Shown: piece after piece, positions 10,356-22,282 of the stretch | Layout of the letters: every line of letters starts with the position of its first letter | Numbering within the stretch: the stretch's first letter is position 1 | Source of the DNA: Mycobacterium bohemicum DSM 44277 | GTDB lineage: Bacteria > Actinomycetota > Actinomycetes > Mycobacteriales > Mycobacteriaceae | NCBI RefSeq assembly: GCF_001053185.1 | Contig: NZ_CSTD01000003.1 | Location: 404,335-468,334, forward strand | Direction of reading: 5' to 3' | Length of the DNA: 64,000 nt | Translations under genes and position numbers: made by a program | The notes under the pieces: generated by a model | What the model was told of the DNA's origin: nothing | What the model saw: only the letters and a program-made list of their open reading frames with translations | The model's database searches: none

Positions 10356-12113
10356 GTGCGCAGGCTCCTGACCATGCTGGTGCTGGCGGCGGTGCTCGCC
10401 GGCTGCGCGGGCGTGCCCAATTCGTCGGCGCCGCAGGCCATCGGCACCGTCGAGCGGCCGGCCCCCTCCAACCTGCCCAAGCCGACCCCGGGGATGGACC
10501 CCGACGTGCTGCTGCGCGAGTTCCTCAAGGCCACCGCGGACCCGGCGAACCGGCACCTGGCGGCGCGCCAGTTCCTCACCCAGTCGGCGTCCAACTCCTG
10601 GGACGACGCCGGCAGCGCGCTGCTGATCGACCACGTGGTGTTCGTGGAAACCCGTGCCGCCGAACGGGTTTCGGCGAACATGCGGGCCGACATCCTCGGT
10701 TCGCTGTCCGATGTCGGCGTGTTCGAAACCGCCGAGGGCGTGCTGCCCGACCCGGGCCCCATCGAGCTGGTCAAGACCTCGGGCGGCTGGCGGATCGACC
10801 GGCTGCCCAACGGCGTCTTCCTGGACTGGCAGCAGTTCCAGGCGACCTACAAGCGCAACACCCTGTACTTCGCCGACCCGACCGGCAAGACGGTGGTGCC
10901 CGACCCCCGTTACGTCGCGGTGCCCGACCACGATCAGCTGGCCACCGAGCTGATCTCCAAGCTGGTGGCCGGGCCACGGCCGGAGATGGCGCACACCGTC
11001 CGCAACCTGCTCGCGCCGCCGCTGCGGCTGCGCGGGCCGGTGACCCGCGCCGACGGCGGCAAGAACGGGATCGGGCGCGGCTACGGCGGCGCCCGGATCG
11101 AGCTGGAGAAGCTGTCCACCACCGACCCGCACAGCCGGGCTTTGCTTGCGGCGCAGATCATCTGGACGCTGGCCCGCGCGGACATCCGCGGCCCGTACGT
11201 CATCAACGCCGACGGCGCGCCGCTCGACGACCGGTTCGCCGAGGGCTGGACCACCTCCGACGTCGCCGCCACCGACCCCGGCGTCGCCGACGGCGCGGGC
11301 GCCGGGCTGCACGCCCTGGTCAACGGGTCGCTGGTCGCGCTCGACGGGCAGCACATCACCGCGGTGCAGGGCGCCTTCGGGCGCATGGGCGACCAGACCG
11401 GGGCCGCGCTGTCCCGCAACGGACGGCAGGTGGCGTCCGTGGTGACCCTGCACCGCGGCGCACCCGACATGGCGGCGTCGCTGTGGATCGGGGACCTGGG
11501 CGCCGAGGCGGTCCAGTCCGCCGACGGGCACACCCTGTCGCGGCCCAGCTGGTCGCTCGACGACGCGGTCTGGACCGTGGTGGACGGCAACAACGTCCTG
11601 CGGGCGATCCAGGAACCGGCGTCGGGCCAGCCCGCCCGGATCCCGGTGGATTCCGTCGCGGTGGCCAGCCGCTTCCCGGGGCCCATCACCGACCTGCAGC
11701 TGTCGCGGGACTCGACGCGCGCCGCGATGGTGATCGGCGGCCAGGTGATCCTGGCCGGGGTCGAGCAGACCCAGGCCGGGCAGTACGCCCTGACCTATCC
11801 GCGCCGGCTGGGCTTCGGGCTGGGCACCTCGGTGGTGTCGCTGTCGTGGCGCACGGGTGACGACATCGTGGTGACCCGCACCGACGCCAGTCACCCCGTG
11901 TCGTACGTGAACCTCGACGGCGTCAACTCCGACGCCCCGTCCCGCGGTGTCGGGCTGCCGGTGTCCACGGTCGCGGCCAACCCGTCGACGGTGTACGTCG
12001 CCGCCCCCGACGGGGTGGTGCAGTATTCGGCGTCGGCGGCCGAGGGACAGCAGGGCTGGTCGGAGGTCTCGGGGCTGACGGTGCCCGGCGCGGCGCCGGT
12101 GCTGCCGGGATAG
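10356..12113 (+). CDS. lpqB: Lipoprotein LpqB, MtrB accessory protein
   Basis: The full-length 585-residue LpqB has a lipoprotein signal peptide with lipobox LAGC (Cys at about residue 18), a GerMN domain in the first half and a beta-propeller-like C-terminal domain. LpqB is known to interact with the MtrB sensor and affect MtrA phosphorylation and cell-wall functions. The GTG start lies 1 bp after the mtrB stop. It is one of the two intact members of the scrambled tmk-mtrAB-lpqB-comF block, MtrA being the other. Confidence 0.95.
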   Translation: MRRLLTMLVLAAVLAGCAGVPNSSAPQAIGTVERPAPSNLPKPTPGMDPDVLLREFLKATADPANRHLAARQFLTQSASNSWDDAGSALLIDHVVFVETRAAERVSANMRADILGSLSDVGVFETAEGVLPDPGPIELVKTSGGWRIDRLPNGVFLDWQQFQATYKRNTLYFADPTGKTVVPDPRYVAVPDHDQLATELISKLVAGPRPEMAHTVRNLLAPPLRLRGPVTRADGGKNGIGRGYGGARIELEKLSTTDPHSRALLAAQIIWTLARADIRGPYVINADGAPLDDRFAEGWTTSDVAATDPGVADGAGAGLHALVNGSLVALDGQHITAVQGAFGRMGDQTGAALSRNGRQVASVVTLHRGAPDMAASLWIGDLGAEAVQSADGHTLSRPSWSLDDAVWTVVDGNNVLRAIQEPASGQPARIPVDSVAVASRFPGPITDLQLSRDSTRAAMVIGGQVILAGVEQTQAGQYALTYPRRLGFGLGTSVVSLSWRTGDDIVVTRTDASHPVSYVNLDGVNSDAPSRGVGLPVSTVAANPSTVYVAAPDGVVQYSASAAEGQQGWSEVSGLTVPGAAPVLPG

Positions 12114-12176
12114 CCGCCGGCACACACCGGCACACGCCGGCACACACATGTCGGCGCCATTCGCCACACTGACCGG

Positions 12177-12245
12177 GTGCTCGACCTGATTCTGCCGCTG
12201 GAGTGCGGCGGCTGCGGGGCGCCCTCGACGCGCTGGTGTGACACC
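12177..12245 (+). pseudogene. ComF-like phosphoribosyltransferase, first 23 codons
   Basis: The GTG at 12177 begins a ComF N-terminus (LDLILPLECGGCGAPSTRWC) with the start of its zinc-knuckle cysteines, 63 bp after lpqB as expected for the Rv3242c orthologue. After the TRWC residues the sequence changes to the mtrA leader and mtrA itself, in the same frame. The rest of comF resumes at about 13375; the middle of roughly 140 residues is missing. Confidence 0.75.
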
Positions 12246-12932
12246 ATGGACTCCATGAGGCAAAGGATTTTGGTCGTCGACGACGACGCTTCGCTGGCCG
12301 AGATGCTCACCATCGTGTTGCGTGGGGAGGGTTTCGACACCGCGGTCATCGGTGACGGCACCCAGGCCCTGACCGCGGTGCGCGAATTGCGCCCCGACTT
12401 GGTACTGCTGGATCTGATGCTGCCGGGCATGAACGGCATCGACGTCTGCCGGGTGTTGCGCGCCGACTCCGGCGTCCCGATCGTCATGCTGACGGCCAAG
12501 ACCGACACCGTCGACGTCGTGCTGGGCCTGGAATCCGGCGCCGACGACTACATCATGAAGCCGTTCAAGCCCAAGGAGCTGGTGGCGCGGGTGCGGGCGC
12601 GGCTGCGGCGCAACGACGACGAGCCGGCCGAGATGCTGTCGATCGCCGACGTCGAGATCGACGTGCCGGCGCACAAGGTCACCCGCAACGGCGAGCAGAT
12701 CTCGCTGACGCCGCTGGAGTTCGACCTGCTGGTCGCGTTGGCGCGCAAACCGCGGCAGGTGTTTACTCGTGATGTGCTGCTCGAACAGGTGTGGGGCTAC
12801 CGGCACCCGGCGGACACCCGCCTGGTGAACGTGCACGTCCAGCGCCTGCGGGCCAAGGTCGAAAAGGACCCGGAGAACCCCACCGTGGTGTTGACCGTTC
12901 GAGGAGTGGGATACAAGGCCGGACCTCCGTGA
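12246..12932 (+). CDS. mtrA: Response regulator MtrA
   Basis: A 228-residue OmpR-type regulator that controls oriC, peptidoglycan hydrolases and the cell cycle in mycobacteria. The receiver domain has the acidic pocket (VDDD), phospho-acceptor Asp in LLDLMLPGMNG and the Lys of MKPFKP. The winged-helix DNA-binding domain ends with RLRAKVEKDPENPTVVLTVRGVGYK. It is intact, but sits in the wrong place: its upstream region is the first 20 codons of comF, in frame with it, rather than tmk and the native mtrA promoter. Start ATG 12246 (MDSMRQRILVV); an ATG three codons in is also possible. Confidence 0.95.
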   Translation: MDSMRQRILVVDDDASLAEMLTIVLRGEGFDTAVIGDGTQALTAVRELRPDLVLLDLMLPGMNGIDVCRVLRADSGVPIVMLTAKTDTVDVVLGLESGADDYIMKPFKPKELVARVRARLRRNDDEPAEMLSIADVEIDVPAHKVTRNGEQISLTPLEFDLLVALARKPRQVFTRDVLLEQVWGYRHPADTRLVNVHVQRLRAKVEKDPENPTVVLTVRGVGYKAGPP

Positions 12933-12981
12933 TCCGGGCGGGCGACGATCCGGAACGGAGTAATGCGAAGGAGCGCCGCCA

Positions 12982-13515
12982 TTGATCTGGGGGCCGCGGC
13001 AACGCACCCGTAGCCGCTGGGGCCGTTCGGGCCCCATGACCCGCGGCATGGGTGCGGTCAGTCGGGTCGTGGGCACCGCCTGGCGCCGATCGCTGCAGCT
13101 GCGCGTGGTGGCGCTGACCCTCGGGCTGTCGCTGGCGGTAATCCTGGCGCTGGGGTTCGTGCTGACCAGCCAGGTCACCAACCGCGTGCTCGACGTCAAG
13201 GTCAAGGCCGGCATCGAACAGATCGAGCGCGCGCGCACCACCGTCGGCGGCATCGTCAACGGCGAGGAGACGCGGTCGCTGGACTCGAGCCTGCAGCTGG
13301 CCCGCAACACGCTGACCTCCAAGACCGACCCGGCCTCGGGCGCCGGCCTGGCCGGCGCGTTCGACGCGGTGCTGCTGCGCGGGCGCCCGCCGGGCACCGA
13401 GGTCGTCCTCGTCGACGACGTCGTCACCACCGGGGCCACGGCCCGCGAGTCGGTGCGGGTGCTGCGCGCGGCCGGGGTGCGCGTCGTCGCGGTGCTGGCG
13501 ATCGCCGCCGCCTGA
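12982..13515 (+). CDS. In-frame fusion: MtrB N-terminus (residues 1-131) + ComF C-terminus
   Basis: A TTG start with GAAGGAG 10 bp upstream opens the normal MtrB beginning: basic N-terminus, first membrane helix ([20 protein letters not shown]) and the first part of the extracellular sensor domain ([19 protein letters not shown]). At about 13375 it turns in frame into the ComF C-terminus with the PRPP-binding motif [13 protein letters not shown]. The rest of MtrB is at 9064-10354. mtrA and this segment keep their native spacing (50 bp), so they moved together as one piece of about 1.1 kb. Confidence 0.86.
   Translation: MIWGPRQRTRSRWGRSGPMTRGMGAVSRVVGTAWRRSLQLRVVALTLGLSLAVILALGFVLTSQVTNRVLDVKVKAGIEQIERARTTVGGIVNGEETRSLDSSLQLARNTLTSKTDPASGAGLAGAFDAVLLRGRPPGTEVVLVDDVVTTGATARESVRVLRAAGVRVVAVLAIAAA
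13375..13515 (+). pseudogene. ComF-like phosphoribosyltransferase, 3' fragment
   Basis: The last 46 codons of the Rv3242c-type ComF carry the 13-residue PRPP signature [13 protein letters not shown] and the tail [19 protein letters not shown]. It is followed by hpf, the normal downstream neighbour, so this end of the block is in its native position. Confidence 0.78.
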
Positions 13516-13784
13516 GTCGGGCGTGTGAAGAACTCGCAACACCTCCCCGAAATCAGTGGCATCCGCGGGCGAACACGAGCTAACGTCGAGAACAACATGC
13601 AATGACAGGACTGTCGCAGGTTGAGCTCCCACCGATCGGAAGGGGTGAGTATTCGACACCTCGCACCGGCGGGCAGCCTGAGGCGGTCACGGCTCTACAA
13701 CCGCTCTAACCCCGTCGGCGCGCTTCTTGAAAAGCCCGGCACGCACGAGGCGTGCGACATGGAAAAGAGAGCGAGTTGTCCCGT

Positions 13785-14477
13785 ATGTCAAGGCTATCCG
13801 TGGATTTCGACCCAACGCTGGACCAACCGCCCGCAGAAACCAACGGGCAATCCGAACCGACGCTGACCGCCGAAGTCGTGTTCAAGGGCCGCAACGTGGA
13901 GATCCCCGATCACTACCGTGTCTACGTCTCGCAGAAACTCGCCCGCCTCGAGCGATTCGACCGCTCCATCTACCTTTTCGACGTCGAGCTCAAGCACGCG
14001 CCCAACCGGCGTCAGCGCAAATCGTGTCAGCGCGTGGAGATCACCGCCCGCGGCCGCGGCCCCGTGAGCCGGGCGGAGGCCTGCGCCGACAGCTTCTACG
14101 CGGCCTTCGAGTCGGCGGTGCACAAGCTGGAGAGCCGGCTGCGCCGCGTCAAGGATCGCCGCAAGGTGCACTACGGCGACAAGACCCCGGTGTCGCTGGC
14201 AGCCGCGACCGCGGTCGTGCCGCCCCCGGAGGCGCAACCGGAGGCGCAGCCCGAGCCGTCAGCGCCCGAGCGTGACGGCGCCGCGGCGGATCACGAGCCC
14301 GGGCGGATCGTGCGCACCAAGGAGCACCCGGCCACCCCGATGACCGTCGACGACGCCCTCTACGAGATGGAACTGGTCGGACACGACTTCTTCCTGTTCC
14401 ACGACAAGCAGACCGAGCGGCCGTGCGTGGTCTACCGGCGGCACGCCTACGACTACGGTTTGATCCGCCTGGCCTGA
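13785..14477 (+). CDS. hpf: Long-form ribosome hibernation promoting factor (HPF/RaiA)
   Basis: A 230-residue long HPF. The N-terminal S30AE domain (about residues 25-125; VVFKGRNVEIPDHYRVYVSQKLARLERF) occupies the tRNA/mRNA channel of the small subunit. A Pro/Ala/Glu linker and the C-terminal dimerisation domain (MTVDDALYEMELVGHDFFLFHDKQT...YRRHAYDYGLIRL) follow. It stabilises idle 70S ribosomes. Start ATG 13785 is chosen for homology; TTG 13776 is in the same frame. The upstream 270 bp (13516-13784) hold no gene I recognise and probably a long regulated leader. Confidence 0.9.
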   Translation: MSRLSVDFDPTLDQPPAETNGQSEPTLTAEVVFKGRNVEIPDHYRVYVSQKLARLERFDRSIYLFDVELKHAPNRRQRKSCQRVEITARGRGPVSRAEACADSFYAAFESAVHKLESRLRRVKDRRKVHYGDKTPVSLAAATAVVPPPEAQPEAQPEPSAPERDGAAADHEPGRIVRTKEHPATPMTVDDALYEMELVGHDFFLFHDKQTERPCVVYRRHAYDYGLIRLA

Positions 14478-14590
14478 TCGGGCTCCGCCGAGGTACGACG
14501 GCCATTCGCGGGTTGTCACCTACCATGGGAGTCGCTTGATAGATCGAGACTCCCACCAACAGGGGACCATCCCAAAAAGGGGACAACACC

Positions 14591-17440
<2,850 letters not shown>

Positions 17441-17593
17441 CTCCGGCGTGCGCGCCCCCGCGCCCGAGGCGCGGGAATAGCCGAACTCCGTCGTCACAGC
17501 AGCGAACCGTACCATCGCCGGCGCCGATATGCCGGGCGCGTTACAGGAGGGTCAGCTGTGAATTCTGCATCGATCCGGCAACGATTCCGCGGG

Positions 17594-18982
17594 TCAATGC
17601 GGCGTCCCGTCGCCGGGTCGCGGTAACGGGACGGGCTCGACACCCGGGGTGCCCAGCGTCCCGGCCAGCCACGGCAGCGCCGCCTCGAAAGCCCGGGCCG
17701 CGAACGGCCAGTCGTGCCTGCCCTCCTGGCTGACCACCGCGCAGGGGATGCCGTTGGCCATCGCCGCGGCGCACAGGGCGTGGGCCGCGGCGTCCTGACC
17801 CTCGGGGTTGGCCGCCGGATCGGCGTCCTGGCCACCGCTGGGATTTGCCTCCGCCGAGACGTCGCGGGTGCCCGGCGAGCCGGGGACGTCGAACCAGCCC
17901 GACAGTCCCGTGTAGCGGCCGTGGCGGGACATCACCGTGATCGGGTCGAAATCCGACCAGGCGGCGGTGTCGCCGCCGAACAACTTGGCGACGGTCAGAT
18001 CCTTGCTGCCGATGTTCGGGCTGCGGTCGCCGGCGATGTCGACGAAGGCGCTGAACAGCTCGGGATGCATCACCGCCAGGTCAACGGCGCAGGTGCCGCC
18101 CATCGACCATCCGGCGACGCCCCAGTTCGCGCGGTCGGGGCTGACACCGAAGTTGGACACCATGAACGGCACCACGTCCTTGGTCAGGTGGTCCGCGGCG
18201 TTACCGCGGCTGCCGTTGACGCACTCGGTGTCGTTGTCGAACGAGCCGGTGGGGTCGACGAACACCAGCACCGGCGCGAAGCCGTGATGCGCGGCGGCGA
18301 AGTTGTCGATCGCGGTGAAGGCGCCGCCGGGGCCCAGCCAGTCGGAGGGGGTGTTGAAGGCGGAGCTGATCATCATCACCGTCGGCAGCCGCGGGGGCGG
18401 GTTGCTGTTGAACCAGGCCGGCGGCAGGTAAACGAGCTCTTCGCGGTGCGGGAAGTGCGACGCGTCGCCGCCGGTGTTCACCGGCACCACCACGCCCTTG
18501 CTCGGCCTGGTGCCGGCGACCTGCATCTCGGTGACCCGCAGCCGGTCGATCTCGTTGGGTAAGGGCACCGATGTCAGCTGGTTCCACGCGGCGAGGACCG
18601 TCGGAAAGTAGCCGACCCACACGTTCAGGGCGAGGGCGGCGCACAGCGCGCACAGCGGAACCGACAGGGCCGCCAGGCCGCGCCTCCACCAGCGCGTGCC
18701 CGGCCAGCCCAGCAGCAGCACGGCGGCGGCCAGCCCGGTCATGGCGATCCAGAGCCACAGCGAGGTCGGTGCCGGGTCCCCGGCCACCCCGAGCGACGCG
18801 AGGTACCAGTACGACAGGGCTGTCAGCGCCGCCGCGGCGATCAGCGCCCCGGGCAGGACCCACCTGCGCCAGCGTCGCCTGCGCCATTGGATCGCGGCGA
18901 TCACCGCGACCAGGGCCACCGCCTGCAGCATGGGCGGCAGCCAGCCGTGCAGCAAGGACAGCTGCCCGAAAAAGTGTTGCAA
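17594..18982 (-). CDS. Membrane-anchored esterase with antigen 85-like hydrolase domain
   Basis: 462 residues. The N-terminal 130 contain about four membrane helices (MLQAVALVAVIAAI, LIAAAALTALSYWYLA, WIAMTGLAAAVLLLGW, LSVPLCALCAALALNV). The remaining part is an extracytoplasmic alpha/beta hydrolase of the putative-esterase (antigen 85/esterase D) type with nucleophile elbow GWSMGG and a C-terminal catalytic His in EGRHDWPFA. The substrate is unknown; relatives act on mycolates or short acyl esters. TTG 18982 is used as start with GGAG ahead; MLQAV further in is an alternative. It lies inside the segment that splits secA1. Confidence 0.78.
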   Translation of the reverse strand: MQHFFGQLSLLHGWLPPMLQAVALVAVIAAIQWRRRRWRRWVLPGALIAAAALTALSYWYLASLGVAGDPAPTSLWLWIAMTGLAAAVLLLGWPGTRWWRRGLAALSVPLCALCAALALNVWVGYFPTVLAAWNQLTSVPLPNEIDRLRVTEMQVAGTRPSKGVVVPVNTGGDASHFPHREELVYLPPAWFNSNPPPRLPTVMMISSAFNTPSDWLGPGGAFTAIDNFAAAHHGFAPVLVFVDPTGSFDNDTECVNGSRGNAADHLTKDVVPFMVSNFGVSPDRANWGVAGWSMGGTCAVDLAVMHPELFSAFVDIAGDRSPNIGSKDLTVAKLFGGDTAAWSDFDPITVMSRHGRYTGLSGWFDVPGSPGTRDVSAEANPSGGQDADPAANPEGQDAAAHALCAAAMANGIPCAVVSQEGRHDWPFAARAFEAALPWLAGTLGTPGVEPVPLPRPGDGTPH

Positions 18983-19090
18983 CGGTCGATCGCTCCGCGA
19001 GGTTCATCCCGCCGGCCGTGGCCCGGCGAGGCTAGTCAGACCCCACTATCCCATACCGGGGCGAGCCCCAGGCTCCGCCGAGGGCGCGGG

Positions 19091-19700
19091 TTACGGCTCC
19101 CGGATGACCGTGGCGAGCGATCGTAGGCGCAGGCTGTTGCCGACGACGAAGACGCTGGACAACGCCATTGCGGCGCCCGCCAGCATCGGGTTGAGCAGGC
19201 CCAGGGCGGCCAACGGGATGGCGGCGATGTTGTAGCCGAAGGCCCAGAACAAATTCGTCTTGATGGTCCGCAGCGTTCGGCGCGAGAGCCGGATCGCGTC
19301 GGCCGCCGCGCGCAGGTCCCCGCCCACCAGGGTGAGGTCGGCGGCCTCGATGGCCGCGTCCGTCCCGGTGCCCATGGCCAGTCCCAGATCCGCGGCGGCC
19401 AGCACGGCGGCGTCATTCACGCCGTCACCGACCATCGCGACGACGTTGCCCGCGGCCTGCAGGCGCCGGACCGCGGCGACCTTGTCGGCGGGCGAGGTGT
19501 CGGCGATGACGTGGGTGATGCCGACCTGCTCGGCGATCAGGTTCGCGGCGGCCCTGTTGTCGCCGGTGAGCAGCACCACCGTCAGGCCCAGGAGATCGAA
19601 CAGCCGCACGGCTTCCGCGCTCGTGGGTTTGACGGTGTCGGCGACGACCAGTACCCCGCGGGCCCGCCCGTCCCAGGCGACGGCGACCGCGGTCTTGCCC
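19091..19700 (-). pseudogene. Copper-type P1B ATPase (CtpA/CtpB-like), 3' fragment
   Basis: About 203 C-terminal residues of a heavy-metal ATPase: part of the P domain with LLTGDN and the hinge [18 protein letters not shown], then the two last membrane helices with [20 protein letters not shown] and the metal-ligand region [16 protein letters not shown]. The metal-binding N-terminus, CPC helix, phosphorylation DKTGT site and nucleotide domain are missing because the gene is cut at the secA1 junction. It cannot pump ions. Confidence 0.82.
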
Positions 19701-19762
19701 GCGAGGCCGCCCGCCGCCAGGGCCGCGGAGCCAAGCCGCCGAAATCGGTCAAGAGGCGCTAG
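19701..19762 (+). pseudogene. secA: Detached 3' end of secA1
   Basis: The frame reads [19 protein letters not shown] then TAG, which is the characteristic basic C-terminus of mycobacterial SecA1. It belongs to the gene whose body ends at about 17355. The downstream sequence leads directly to the Rv3237c-like gene. Confidence 0.78.
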
Positions 19763-19903
19763 CCTTTCGCCGGACGTGACGCCGGCTTCGCCTTCGCCGG
19801 GCCCGGCGAGAGGGGCCGTCGACCCCGAGCCAAGAGTATGAGTTTGGCCGGAACCCCTTGACTGCGCGGGCATCTCGTGGTGGCTTGCCGGTAGGTTTCG
19901 GGT

Positions 19904-20386
19904 ATGGATGTCAAGGAGGTGTTGCTCCCGGGGGTCGGTCTGCGTTATGAGTTCACCGACCACCGGGGCGACCGAATCGGCATCGTCGCGCGCCGCGGCG
20001 GCGACTTCGACGTCGTGGTCTACGCCGTTGAGGATCCCGACGAGGCCAGGCCGCTGCTGCATCTCAACGACGAAGAGGCCGAGGCCGTGGCCCAGATCCT
20101 GGGCGCGCCGCGGATCGCCGAGCGGTTCACCGAGTTGGCCCGGCAGGTGCCGGGCCTGCAGACCCGCCAGGTCCGCGTCGTGGCCGGCAGCCCGTTCGTC
20201 GACCGCCCACTGGGGGACACCCGGGCCCGCACCCGCACGGGAGCGTCGATCGTCGCGATCGTGCGCAACGAGGACGTGCTGGCCTCACCCGGCCCGGCCG
20301 AAATCCTGCGCGCCCGAGACACATTGATCGTGATCGGCACCGAAGACGGCATCACCGGTGTCGAGCGGATCATCGAAAAGGGCTGA
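19904..20386 (+). CDS. KhtT-like regulatory subunit with TrkA-C (RCK_C) domain
   Basis: 160 residues, same length as M. tuberculosis Rv3237c. The N-terminal half resembles KhtT, and the C-terminal RCK_C domain ([35 protein letters not shown]) binds a nucleotide ligand that gates K+ transport. It lies 4 bp before a CPA2 antiporter gene, as in the KhtTU K+/H+ antiporter. A TTGACT box at 19858 and TAGGTT at 19890 may form the promoter; no obvious strong ribosome site is needed if the leader is short. Confidence 0.85.
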   Translation: MDVKEVLLPGVGLRYEFTDHRGDRIGIVARRGGDFDVVVYAVEDPDEARPLLHLNDEEAEAVAQILGAPRIAERFTELARQVPGLQTRQVRVVAGSPFVDRPLGDTRARTRTGASIVAIVRNEDVLASPGPAEILRARDTLIVIGTEDGITGVERIIEKG

Positions 20387-20390
20387 GCGA

Positions 20391-21545
20391 ATGCAGATTT
20401 CGGGGACGCTACTGCTGCAACTGGGCGCCCTCCTGACAGGCCTGGCCATCCTGGGCGCGCTCGCGCGCCGAGTCGCGTTGTCCCCGATCCCGGTGTACCT
20501 GCTCGCCGGTCTCTGCCTCGGCAAGGGTGGGATCCTGCCGGTGGCGGCCGCCGGTGACTTCGTCACCACCGGCGCGCCCATCGGCGTCGTGCTGCTGCTG
20601 TTGACGCTGGGATGCCAGTTCTCCGCGACCGAGTTCGCCAGCAGCCTGCGTCATCACCTGCCGTCCGCGGGCGTCGACATCGTCCTCAACGCGCTCCCCG
20701 GCGCGATCGCGGGCTGGCTGCTCGGGCTCGACGGCGTCGCGATCCTGTGTTTGGCCGGCGTCACCTACATCTCCTCGTCGGGAGTCATCGCGCGGCTGCT
20801 CGAGGACCTCAACCGGCTGGGCAACCGGGAGACGCCCGCGGTCCTGTCGGTGCTCGTCCTCGAGGACTTCGCGATGGCGGCCTACCTGCCGTTGTTCGCG
20901 GTGCTGGCGTCCGGCGGCGGGTGGCTGCGCGCGGTCGCCGGCATGGCCGCGGCGGTCGGTGCGCTGCTGGCGGCGTTCGCCGCCTCCTACCGCTGGGGCC
21001 ACCACGTCGGCAGGCTGGTCGAGCATCCCGATTCCGAGCAGCTGCTGCTCCGGATTCTCGGGATCACCCTGATCGTGGCGGCCGTGGCCGAAAGCCTGCA
21101 CGCGTCGGCGGCCGTGGGCGCGTTCCTGGTGGGCCTGACGCTGACGGGCGACACCGCGGAGCGGGCGCGCAAGGTGCTGGGTCCGCTGCGTGACCTGTTC
21201 GCCGCCATCTTCTTCCTGGCCATCGGCTTCTCGGTGGACCCGCACGAGCTGGTCCCGATGCTGCCGGCGGCGCTGGCGCTGGCCGCGGTCACCGCGGGAA
21301 CGAAGGTCCTCACCGGGATGTTCGCCGCCCGGCGCGACGGCGTGGCGCGGCGCGGGCAGCTGCGCGCCGGCATGGAACTGGTCGCCCGCGGTGAGTTCTC
21401 CCTGATCATCATCGGCCTGGCCGGCGCATCCCTCCCGGCGGTGGCGGCCCTGGCGACGGCGTACGTCTTCGTCATGGCGACCCTCGGCCCGGTGCTGGCC
21501 CGCGCAACCGGCGGACGGTTGCGGGCGGCGACCGCGGCCGGTTAG
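20391..21545 (+). CDS. CPA2-family cation/proton antiporter (KhtU/KefB-like)
   Basis: 384 residues made almost entirely of membrane helices, about 12, with the Na_H_exchanger fold (YLLAGLCLGKGGILP, SVLVLEDFAMAAYLPLF, AAVGAFLVGLTLTG, LVARGEFSLIIIGLAG). It probably exchanges K+ for H+ under control of the preceding RCK_C subunit. It lacks its own RCK domain, consistent with a two-gene system. Orthologous in position and size to Rv3236c. Confidence 0.87.
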   Translation: MQISGTLLLQLGALLTGLAILGALARRVALSPIPVYLLAGLCLGKGGILPVAAAGDFVTTGAPIGVVLLLLTLGCQFSATEFASSLRHHLPSAGVDIVLNALPGAIAGWLLGLDGVAILCLAGVTYISSSGVIARLLEDLNRLGNRETPAVLSVLVLEDFAMAAYLPLFAVLASGGGWLRAVAGMAAAVGALLAAFAASYRWGHHVGRLVEHPDSEQLLLRILGITLIVAAVAESLHASAAVGAFLVGLTLTGDTAERARKVLGPLRDLFAAIFFLAIGFSVDPHELVPMLPAALALAAVTAGTKVLTGMFAARRDGVARRGQLRAGMELVARGEFSLIIIGLAGASLPAVAALATAYVFVMATLGPVLARATGGRLRAATAAG

Positions 21546-21552
21546 CCGCTGA

Positions 21553-22086
21553 CTAGCCGATATGCAGGGCCACCACCAGCCACCGGCCGGTGGGCGCCCG
21601 CTCCACCCTGCAGGCGATGGCGTGCATCCGGTCCCCGCGGCTGTAGCAGCCGAACACTTCCGCCGCCGTGTCGCGGTGACCGGCCGGCTGCAGCCGCATC
21701 CGGCGCAGCACCGCGGCGCCCTGCCGGCCGGTCGCCCCGTGGCCCAGCGCGAACACGGAATCGACCAGGCTCGGCGCCAGCAGGGGCCGCAATTGGGCGG
21801 CGGGGCGACGGCGGTCGATCACTTCCAGCACCCGGCGCAACGCTGCGTCGGCGAAGAGAGCCGCCTGGCGCATCGGGGCGGACACGGCCTCGGCGACCGG
21901 CGGCGACGACGGCGCCGGGCCGGGCTGCCGGAGGTGGGGCCGGTGCGGCGCGTGGGTGGTGCGGCGCCGCGACGGCCGGCACGGGACCGGGTTGCGGTGT
22001 GCCGCGACGTTGCGCGGCGGAGGCTCATAGTCGACGACGGGCTGGACGGCGAAAGCGTGGGGGCCGGCCGGGCGATCACTGGTCAA
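21553..22086 (-). CDS. Rv3235-family protein (DUF6459), unknown function
   Basis: 177 residues. A Pro/Arg-rich, probably disordered N-terminal half is followed by a conserved domain (FADAALRRVLEVIDRRRP, LLAPSLVDSVFALG, LRRMRLQPAGHRDTAAEVFGCYSRGDRMHAIACRVE, WLVVALHIG). This C-terminal domain resembles the small domain that in other actinobacteria sits next to secA-linked genes. No catalytic residues are evident. It converges with the antiporter gene (7 bp gap). The orientation is opposite to its neighbours, as in M. tuberculosis. Confidence 0.78.
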   Translation of the reverse strand: MTSDRPAGPHAFAVQPVVDYEPPPRNVAAHRNPVPCRPSRRRTTHAPHRPHLRQPGPAPSSPPVAEAVSAPMRQAALFADAALRRVLEVIDRRRPAAQLRPLLAPSLVDSVFALGHGATGRQGAAVLRRMRLQPAGHRDTAAEVFGCYSRGDRMHAIACRVERAPTGRWLVVALHIG

Positions 22087-22282
22087 CGCGCACTCTCCAA
22101 CTGGGGGTCCGACGGGGAGCCTGCTGGAGAGGGGCAGACGGAATTTTCCGGGTCAGTCAGGGGTCATCATGACACAAGTCGCGCGCACGCGTACCCGCGC
22201 CGAACCGCACCCCGCCGGGGGGATTAGCGTGGGCCACACCTGTGGGTAGACGTCACGAAACGACAAGGAGCGCAGCGCCGTA

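Noticed and set aside
10233-13598. 1121-codon minus-strand frame opposite lpqB and mtrA
   Set aside because: No domain, low-complexity composition, covers several real genes on the other strand.
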